Source of the DNA: Austwickia sp039812465
Lineage (GTDB): Bacteria; Actinomycetota; Actinomycetes; Actinomycetales; Dermatophilaceae
DNA length: 10,718 nt
Assembly: GCA_039812465.1 (NCBI GenBank)
Contig: JBDIAS010000110.1
Span: forward strand, 1-10,718
Direction: 5' to 3'
Part shown: one piece after another, positions 6,721 to 10,718 of the stretch
Layout: each line of letters starts with the position of its first letter
Numbering within the stretch: the first letter of the stretch is position 1
The notes under the pieces: model-generated
Told to the model about the DNA's origin: nothing
Databases searched by the model: none
Seen by the model: the letters and a program-made list of their open reading frames with translations, nothing else
Made by a program: the position numbers and the translations under genes

Positions 6721-6995
6721 GGATCCTCCTTGCTACTGGCAGCGCCCCGGTAGGGATCTGCTTGAGACAGCCTACGAATACCTCGGCCCGCGCGGGACCC
6801 CTCCGCCCCTTCCGGGGGACCGGGACGAGCCGCTGGGCGCTGCACCGTAGGGTGGTTGCCGACCAGCCCACCGCGTCCCGCGGGCCGGCCGCGCAGGCGC
6901 AGGCCACGCCACACCGCTCTGCGAGTGCGTGCTCCGGTGATATGCCCGGCACCTGCAGGATCGGCAGAATCGGTGGGCGGACAAGGAGCGCGACT
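6721..6995. promoter_or_regulatory. Divergent intergenic region between split-barrel and GH13 genes
   Basis: The 275 bases must hold promoters for both directions. A locally AT-richer spot (about 6757-6781) and CAGAAT (6965-6970, four of six to the -10 consensus) are candidates, but I see no convincing -35 partner for either. The + strand is open in the GH13 frame back to 6762; however that upstream part has no amylase-like sequence and lacks a ribosome site. Confidence 0.4.
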
Positions 6996-8381
6996 ATGTC
7001 TTCCTGGACCGAGGACGTCATCTGGTGGCACGTCTACCCCCTCGGATTCGTCGGCGCCGAGCAGGAGTTGGCCCAGGTGGCAGGCGGTTCCGAGCCCGCG
7101 GCGCTGGCTCGTGCGATCGAGGGCGGCGGCGTGCGGCACCGCCTGGACCGGCTGCTTGGCTGGTTGGACTACCTGATCGAGCTGGGCTGCAACGGCCTCG
7201 CCCTGGCGCCCATCTTCGCGAGTGCCACCCACGGCTACGACACGCTCGACTTCTATCGGGTGGATCCGCGCCTCGGCGATGAGACCGATCTCACGCGACT
7301 TATTGAGGCCTGCCACGGCCGCGGCATCCGCGTGCTGCTCGATGGTGTCTTCAATCACGTCGGCTGGGCCCACCCCGCGTTCCAGAAGGTCCTGCGGGAG
7401 GGGCCCTCCGCCCCTGAGGCCGCCCTGTTCCGGCTCCGCTGGCCGGACGGGCCGTGGCGCGAGGGCGCGACGCCCGACTACGACACGTTCGAGGGGCACG
7501 GGGGGCTGATCGCCCTCGACCATTCCGCTCCCGCCGTGGCCGATCTGATCGTGGACGTCATGACGACGTGGCTCGACCGCGGGATCGACGGCTGGCGCCT
7601 CGACGCCGCGTACGCGGTCGACCAATCCTTCTGGGCTCGGGTGCTGCCGCGCGTCCGGGAGCGTTACCCGGAGGCGTACCTCGTCGGCGAGGTGATCCAC
7701 GGCGACTACCCGGAGATCGTGGAGCGGACCGGGATGGACGCGGTCACCCAGTACGAGCTGTGGAAGGCCACCTGGAGTTCGCTCAACGACGCCAACCTGT
7801 GGGAGCTGGACCACGCCCTGTCCCGCCACAACGAGTTCGCGGACACCTTCATCCCGTACACGTTCGTCGGCAACCACGACGTGACCCGCATCGCGAGCCG
7901 CTTGGAGGATGCCCGGCACCTGGCGCACGCCGTCGCGGTGCTGGCGACGGTCGCGGGGACGCCGGCGATCTATTACGGCGACGAGCAGGGCTATCACGGG
8001 GTCAAGGAGGATCGGATCGGCGGCGACGATCAGGTCCGGCCGCTCTTCCCGGACCGCCCCGAGGAGCTGTCGCGGCTGGGCGAGGGGATCTGGGCGATGC
8101 ACCGGGATCTGATCGGGCTGCGCCGCCGGCACCGTTGGCTGCACGCCGCGCGGACGACGAAGGTGCATCTGACGAATACGCAGTACGTGTACGAGGTGCG
8201 CCCCGGACCGCATCTGTCGGCCGAATCGGGTGCGCAGCGGCTGCTGGTCGCGCTGAGCCTGGAGGACACGCGGTGCGCGCTGCCCGCGGCGGGCGCACGA
8301 TCCGTGCTGGCGGGGGCCGGTGAGCTCCGAGGCGGCAAGATCACGCTGCCGCCGCACGGGTGGGCGGTGCTAGACGCCTGA
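6996..8381 (+). CDS. GH13 alpha-amylase-family glycoside hydrolase
   Basis: 461 residues. Start ATG chosen because AAGGAG (6983-6988) lies seven bases upstream and the protein then opens directly with the first barrel strand (VIWWHVYPLGFVG). All four GH13 regions are present: I DGVFNHVG (116-123), II GWRLDAAYAV (199-208) with nucleophile D203, III GEVIHGD (231-237) with acid/base E232, IV FVGNHD (290-295) with transition-state D295. Also typical are ATHGYDTLDFYRVDPRLG (77-94) and IYYGDEQGYHGVKEDRIGGDD (325-345). The last 80 residues form a small beta domain. No signal peptide, so it acts on internal alpha-glucans or oligosaccharides, or on a glucosidic osmolyte; specificity (amylase, glucosidase, transferase) cannot be read off. 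Shorter than secreted amylases, and without a carbohydrate-binding module. No glycogen or trehalose genes adjoin it. Confidence 0.93.
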   Translation: MSSWTEDVIWWHVYPLGFVGAEQELAQVAGGSEPAALARAIEGGGVRHRLDRLLGWLDYLIELGCNGLALAPIFASATHGYDTLDFYRVDPRLGDETDLTRLIEACHGRGIRVLLDGVFNHVGWAHPAFQKVLREGPSAPEAALFRLRWPDGPWREGATPDYDTFEGHGGLIALDHSAPAVADLIVDVMTTWLDRGIDGWRLDAAYAVDQSFWARVLPRVRERYPEAYLVGEVIHGDYPEIVERTGMDAVTQYELWKATWSSLNDANLWELDHALSRHNEFADTFIPYTFVGNHDVTRIASRLEDARHLAHAVAVLATVAGTPAIYYGDEQGYHGVKEDRIGGDDQVRPLFPDRPEELSRLGEGIWAMHRDLIGLRRRHRWLHAARTTKVHLTNTQYVYEVRPGPHLSAESGAQRLLVALSLEDTRCALPAAGARSVLAGAGELRGGKITLPPHGWAVLDA

Positions 8382-8401
8382 GCCGTGCTCCGTCGGCTCA
8401 G
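8378..8401. terminator. Bidirectional stem-loop containing both convergent stop codons
   Basis: CTGAGCCG (8378-8385) and CGGCTCAG (8394-8401) are perfect complements, 8 bp with an 8-base loop. The TGA of the GH13 gene (8379-8381) and the TGA of the opposing membrane-protein gene (8398-8400 on the complement) lie at equivalent places in the two arms. No T-run follows on either strand. Confidence 0.5.
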
Positions 8402-8724
8402 TTCGGGTAGTCGGAGATGGCGTACGCCGCGCCCGCCGTGAACCCGGTGACCGCCAGGACCGCCGGCCACGCGCCGATCTTCTTGGCCAGCGGGTGCGAG
8501 AGGCCGAAGCTCGCCAGGTAGACGGAGGTCAGCCCCGCCGCCTGCCCGGGGCCGCCGCGCGCCCACCAGGTCCGGGCCGCGTACGCGCCGGCCGCCCCCA
8601 GAACGAGTCCCCCAAGGGGTCGGATGCCCGTTTCGCGGGCCACGAGGTAGCCGCCGATCAGCCCGATGGCGGTCAGCGGCGCCGTCTGGACGCGGTCGGC
8701 TGGGCGCAGTTCCATGGCGGTCAT
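8398..8724 (-). CDS. Small hydrophobic membrane protein of unknown function
   Basis: 108 residues. After a short polar N-terminus come three to four hydrophobic stretches near 16-29, 36-55, 62-76 and 83-103, with Arg between the first two (VARETGIRP), RTWWARGG after the second, and KK after the third (LAKKIGAW). The C-terminus is short (AISDYPN). It should be an integral cytoplasmic-membrane protein. I recognise no family with a known role. Start ATG at 8724 lacks a Shine-Dalgarno site; a second ATG three codons in (8715) is an alternative. A TACGAT hexamer seven bases before the first ATG suggests a leaderless transcript. The DUF1992 gene lies 49 bases upstream on the same strand, so co-transcription is also possible. 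The frame fills the interval neatly up to the convergent GH13 stop, which supports it being real. Confidence 0.7.
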   Translation of the reverse strand: MTAMELRPADRVQTAPLTAIGLIGGYLVARETGIRPLGGLVLGAAGAYAARTWWARGGPGQAAGLTSVYLASFGLSHPLAKKIGAWPAVLAVTGFTAGAAYAISDYPN

Positions 8725-8731
8725 GAGGCAG

Positions 8732-8737
8732 ATCGTA
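8732..8737 (-). promoter_or_regulatory. Possible -10 (TACGAT) for a leaderless membrane-protein transcript
   Basis: On the minus strand TACGAT fits the actinobacterial TANNNT -10 pattern and is separated from the start ATG by seven bases, the distance expected if transcription begins at the start codon. No recognisable -35. Confidence 0.35.
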
Positions 8738-8773
8738 CGGGCGTCACCGGCGGGGAGACAGCCTCATGCAGGG

Positions 8774-9310
8774 TTAGTCGCGGGGCGCCTTGCGGGGCTG
8801 GTCGCGGAGCCCCGGTCGCCAGGTGAAGAGGCGGCGCCACCAGGGTTGCGAGTCGACGCCGACCGACTTTTTCATCTCATCAGCGAACCTTTTTGCAGTC
8901 GCGGCCTTCTCACGTTCCAACTCGTCGCGAAGGACGCGCCAACCGGCCACCATCTCCTCCACGTCGAGCCGTGGGGCGACGGGCGGCATGGTCGGCCCCC
9001 GGTGGGGATGGCGCCGGTCCTCGACGACGCGCCGGTTGTAGTCGCGGATGATTTCCCGTACGGAATCCTCGGTGGGCACGTCGACGAGCGAGGCGGGGTA
9101 GCCCGCGGCCTCGCGCCGCAGCGCCAGCGTCGGGTGGACGACCAGCGAGGTGTCGAGGCCCTCGCGGGCGACGTACCGCTTGATCCACCAGTCGGGGTCC
9201 TGCGCGTCGGACAGGTTGAGCGGCTTGCCGGTGCCCGGCAGGTTGTCGAACTCGCCGCGTTCGGTCGCCTCGCGAATCTGCCGCTCGACCCATGACTCCC
9301 ACTGGCTCAC
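8774..9310 (-). CDS. DUF1992 (DnaJC28 conserved domain) protein
   Basis: 178 residues from the preferred GTG start. The family signature is at the N-terminus: WESWVERQIREATERGEFDNLPGTGKPLNL, spread over residues 4-33, followed by DPDWWIKRYVAREG (38-51). DUF1992 occurs alone in bacteria and next to a J domain in eukaryotic DnaJC28; there is no J domain or HPD motif here, so chaperone function is not implied. The middle holds a helix with EDSVREIIRDYNRRVVEDRR and the end a charged helix (EEMVAGWRVLRDELEREKAATAKRFADEMKK, residues 118-148), probably coiled, then a Trp/Arg-rich tail. The GTG at 9310 puts the signature where the family normally begins and has GAGGGA (complement of 9321-9326) ten bases upstream. 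A GTG at 9505 in the same frame, with a G-rich site before it, would add 65 low-complexity residues including Glu-Ser-Pro repeats. Confidence 0.85.
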   Translation of the reverse strand: MSQWESWVERQIREATERGEFDNLPGTGKPLNLSDAQDPDWWIKRYVAREGLDTSLVVHPTLALRREAAGYPASLVDVPTEDSVREIIRDYNRRVVEDRRHPHRGPTMPPVAPRLDVEEMVAGWRVLRDELEREKAATAKRFADEMKKSVGVDSQPWWRRLFTWRPGLRDQPRKAPRD

Positions 9311-9652
9311 CCGTACATGGTCCCTCTGGTGCCCCGGCCTGTGCTCGCACTCCGACGACTCGTTCCGGACCGCGCTCCCGGGCGCTCGGGCGGCATCTTG
9401 GGGGCTCTCGGGGCTCTCGGGACTCTCCGGCTCTCGGGTCCCGGGGGTCTCGGCCTCGGGCCTCACGGCGTCATCGTGACGTACGTGAATTGTCCAGCCC
9501 CGCACGGCGTTCCCCCTGGCGCCCCATCACGAGTTGGAGGCGCGGAACGAGAGAGTCGAGGGGATAGAGTGAGGCGACGCTATGTCATAGAAGGAGATGC
9601 GGCGACGCGGAGTGCCGTGGCCGCTGTCGAAGCATCGGGGGAGAGAGCGCCC
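9311..9652. other. Divergent interval of 342 bases; possible N-terminal extension of the DUF1992 gene
   Basis: If the DUF1992 protein starts at 9310, this stretch is non-coding and holds divergent promoters. The minus frame stays open to a GTG at 9505, and the + hydrolase frame stays open back to 9317, so length alone does not decide. It contains a 9-bp tandem repeat (9401-9435), the palindrome ACGTACGT (9479-9486), and a possible -10 (TAGAGT, 9565-9570) for the hydrolase without a clear -35. A 19-codon frame (9597-9656) overlaps the hydrolase start by ATGA, but its ATG directly abuts AAGGAG, with no room for a ribosome, so I do not call it. Confidence 0.5.
9401..9435. repeat. Tandem 9-bp repeat GGGGCTCTC
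   Basis: Two perfect units (9401-9409, 9410-9418), then GGGACTCTC (9419-9427) and an eight-base remnant CGGCTCTC (9428-9435). Read on the minus strand in the DUF1992 frame each unit encodes Glu-Ser-Pro, so the array is frame-neutral whether or not it is translated. Confidence 0.8.
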
Positions 9653-10516
9653 ATGATCGGGACACCACGCACGCTGGACATCGGCGGGACGTCGATCAGC
9701 GTGATCGATTACGGCGGTGTCCACTCCCCCGGATACTGCGCCCCTGCATGGGAATCCGTCGCCAAGGCCCTGGACGGGCGCGTGCGCGCATGGGCGCTCG
9801 ACCTGCCGGGCCACGGCCACAGCGAGGGGCTGCTGACCGGCGCAGCGGGCGCTCGCGCGGTGATCGCTGACGTCGCGCAGCGCCTGGAGCTGGACCGGCC
9901 CGTCCTGGCCGGCTTGGATCTGGCGGGCTATTACGTCATGGCCGTCGCCGCCGAACACCCTTCCCTCGCACGGTCGGTCGTCTCGGTGGGGGCGTCGGTG
10001 GTGCGGGAGCGGCCACAGACCGAGGAGCTCTTGGCCTTCGCCACGTCCGAGGCGGTCGGAGACGGGCTGGTGGATCGGTTCTACTTTGGGACGACTGGGC
10101 GGGGCGAGGCCACGCGGGCGGCCATGGTCGACGACCTGGTGGCGCGCGCAGCGCAGGACTGGCTGCTCTCCGACATCGAGCCGGGGCTGCGCACCGAGGT
10201 CGAGTGGTCGATGCGGGATCTGCCGGACGGGTCGTGGCTGCACCTGCCGCGGGCGGAGAGCGCGCAGGGCGGGTACGCGGTGGCGGCGGACGATCCGTAC
10301 TTCCCCGACACGAGCCTGTACGGACGCGTGCCGGTGCCGACGTGGCTGGTGTTGTCGCGCGGGAGCATGGACGACGAGATCATCGAGGAGGCGAAGCAGA
10401 TCGCCCGTGACCACGCGCCGCTCACGTGCGTGGGGATCTTCGGAGGCCTGGGACCGCACTACCAGACGCCCGGTGAGCTGGCGGATGTGATCCTGACAGC
10501 CGCGGCCGTCCCGTAA
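9653..10516 (+). CDS. Alpha/beta hydrolase with Asp at the nucleophile elbow
   Basis: 287 residues. Preferred start ATG follows GGGGGAG (9637-9643) by nine bases. An in-frame GTG at 9569, preceded by a GAGGGG-like site, would add 28 residues. Fold landmarks: DIGGTSISVIDYGG (9-22), ALDLPGHGHSEG (48-59), the elbow VLAGLDLAGYYVM (84-96), and the late catalytic His in GPHYQTPGELADVI (267-280). The elbow reads G87-L-D89-L-A, with Asp where esterases have Ser. Asp nucleophiles at this position are characteristic of epoxide hydrolases and haloalkane dehalogenases, which go through a covalent alkyl-enzyme ester. The catalytic acid is not certain; D240/D241 (SRGSMDDE) after a late core strand is a candidate. 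Residues 120-225 form the cap. No signal peptide. Substrate unknown. A non-catalytic homologue cannot be excluded, because the elbow ends in Ala instead of Gly. Confidence 0.82.
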   Translation: MIGTPRTLDIGGTSISVIDYGGVHSPGYCAPAWESVAKALDGRVRAWALDLPGHGHSEGLLTGAAGARAVIADVAQRLELDRPVLAGLDLAGYYVMAVAAEHPSLARSVVSVGASVVRERPQTEELLAFATSEAVGDGLVDRFYFGTTGRGEATRAAMVDDLVARAAQDWLLSDIEPGLRTEVEWSMRDLPDGSWLHLPRAESAQGGYAVAADDPYFPDTSLYGRVPVPTWLVLSRGSMDDEIIEEAKQIARDHAPLTCVGIFGGLGPHYQTPGELADVILTAAAVP

Positions 10517-10524
10517 CTGGCCGC
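10502..10524. terminator. Stem-loop spanning the hydrolase stop codon
   Basis: GCGGCC (10502-10507) pairs with GGCCGC (10519-10524) around the TAA stop at 10514-10516. No T-run follows, so this is weak as an intrinsic terminator. Confidence 0.3.
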
Positions 10525-10529
10525 GCGTG

Positions 10530-10586
10530 GCTGAACTCGTCGCTGACCCCGTCGCTGAACGAGCGGAGCTGAACCCGTCGCTGAAC
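10530..10586. repeat. Short direct repeats CGTCGCTGA
   Basis: CGTCGCTGA occurs at 10538-10546, 10550-10558 and 10576-10584. The larger 19-base unit beginning GCTGAAC is present at 10530-10548 and 10568-10586 with two mismatches. It lies between the hydrolase gene and the tRNA promoter. Confidence 0.7.
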
Positions 10587-10624
10587 GCGCGTCCGCGCAG
10601 GTCACTCCATCGACGGTCGTGGGT

Positions 10625-10653
10625 TTGGGAGATCGGGGCGCAGCTGGCATGAT
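10625..10653 (+). promoter_or_regulatory. Probable promoter of the tRNA-Leu gene
   Basis: TTGGGA (10625-10630) and CATGAT (10648-10653) each match the sigma-70-type consensus at four of six positions and are exactly 17 bases apart. Transcription would begin near 10660, four bases before the mature tRNA. The stretch after the -10 is very GC-rich (GGTCGGGCGCG), as in stable-RNA promoters under stringent control; that last point is inference. Confidence 0.5.
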
Positions 10654-10663
10654 GGTCGGGCGC

Positions 10664-10718
10664 GCGCGAGTGGCGGAATAGGCAGACGCGCACGGTTCAG
10701 GTCCGTGTGCCCGTAAGG
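10664..10718 (+). tRNA. tRNA-Leu (anticodon CAG), 3' end outside the window
   Basis: Acceptor 5' strand GCGCGAG (10664-10670), T8-G9, D arm GCG...CGC (10673-10689), anticodon stem CACGG (10691-10695) with CCGTG (10703-10707), and loop TTCAGGT with anticodon CAG at 10698-10700, reading the Leu codon CUG. The bases that follow (TGCCCGTAAGG) begin the long variable arm expected of a class II tRNA such as Leu. The T arm and the 3' acceptor strand lie past the window edge. CUG is a major Leu codon in GC-rich genomes. Confidence 0.93.

Noticed and set aside
6762..6995. Upstream extension of the GH13 frame to an earlier start.
   Set aside because: The added residues show no amylase-like sequence and no ribosome site, while the ATG at 6996 has AAGGAG at ideal spacing.
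6717..8357. A 546-codon open frame on the minus strand opposite the GH13 gene.
   Set aside because: The + strand shows all four GH13 motifs; the antisense product has no recognisable fold or membrane pattern.
8868..8894. Two A-runs on the minus strand inside the DUF1992 gene (AAAAAG and AAAAAGG), considered as programmed frameshift sites.
   Set aside because: Neither forms a canonical X XXY YYZ heptamer in the reading frame (the second has GAAAAAG), and no extended product in another frame is evident. Both encode Lys in a charged helix.
9597..9656. A 19-codon leader-like frame overlapping the hydrolase ATG by ATGA.
   Set aside because: Its ATG touches AAGGAG with no spacing, so initiation is unlikely, and the peptide has no run of regulatory codons.

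Overview
The window reads as chromosomal DNA of a high-GC Gram-positive bacterium (Actinomycetota). Codons end overwhelmingly in G or C, GTG and TTG starts are plausible, Shine-Dalgarno sites of the AAGGAG/GGAGG type precede several genes, and the families present (S15-type hydrolase, drug-type ABC-2 exporter, FMN split-barrel protein, DUF1992 protein) are common there. Micrococcales or Propionibacteriales would fit, but I cannot assign a genus. No phage, transposon, CRISPR or plasmid gene is visible. The region looks like ordinary housekeeping/accessory chromosome, with a few odd genes.

Layout, left to right. (a) 1-3212, + strand: an export operon. The first gene, cut at its 5' end by the window edge, fuses an X-Pro-dipeptidyl-peptidase/CocE-type hydrolase, a single membrane span and a complete ABC ATPase. 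It overlaps by ATGA with an ABC-2 type permease. (b) 3213-3384: GC-alternating hairpin, then a probable promoter. (c) 3385-4446, +: GT-B-like glycosyltransferase, followed by three consecutive hairpins, one of them a good intrinsic terminator. (d) 4585-5454, +: a 289-residue protein I do not recognise, with a Pro/Gly-rich tail. (e) 5502-6116, -: a Tag-type 3-methyladenine DNA glycosylase that has lost three of the four zinc ligands. (f) 6169-6267: a degenerate 28-bp tandem repeat carrying TGTGGA cores. (g) 6268-6720, -: FMN-binding split-barrel protein, divergent from (h) 6996-8381, +: a single-domain cytoplasmic GH13 alpha-amylase-family enzyme with an intact catalytic triad. (i) 8398-8724 and 8774-9310, -: a small membrane protein and a DUF1992 (DnaJC28-like) protein; the GH13 gene and the small membrane gene converge on one inverted repeat that contains both stop codons. 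(j) 9311-9652: divergent intergenic/possible N-terminal extension with 9-bp repeats. (k) 9653-10516, +: alpha/beta hydrolase with Asp at the nucleophile elbow. (l) 10664 to the end: tRNA-Leu(CAG), cut by the window edge, with its own promoter.

Only the first two genes clearly work together, as an ATPase/permease exporter pair with an extracytoplasmic hydrolase covalently attached. The rest look like independent transcription units. The best candidates for something unusual are the hydrolase-TM-ABC fusion, the zinc-ligand-less Tag, the TGTGGA repeat block and the unrecognised 289-residue protein.
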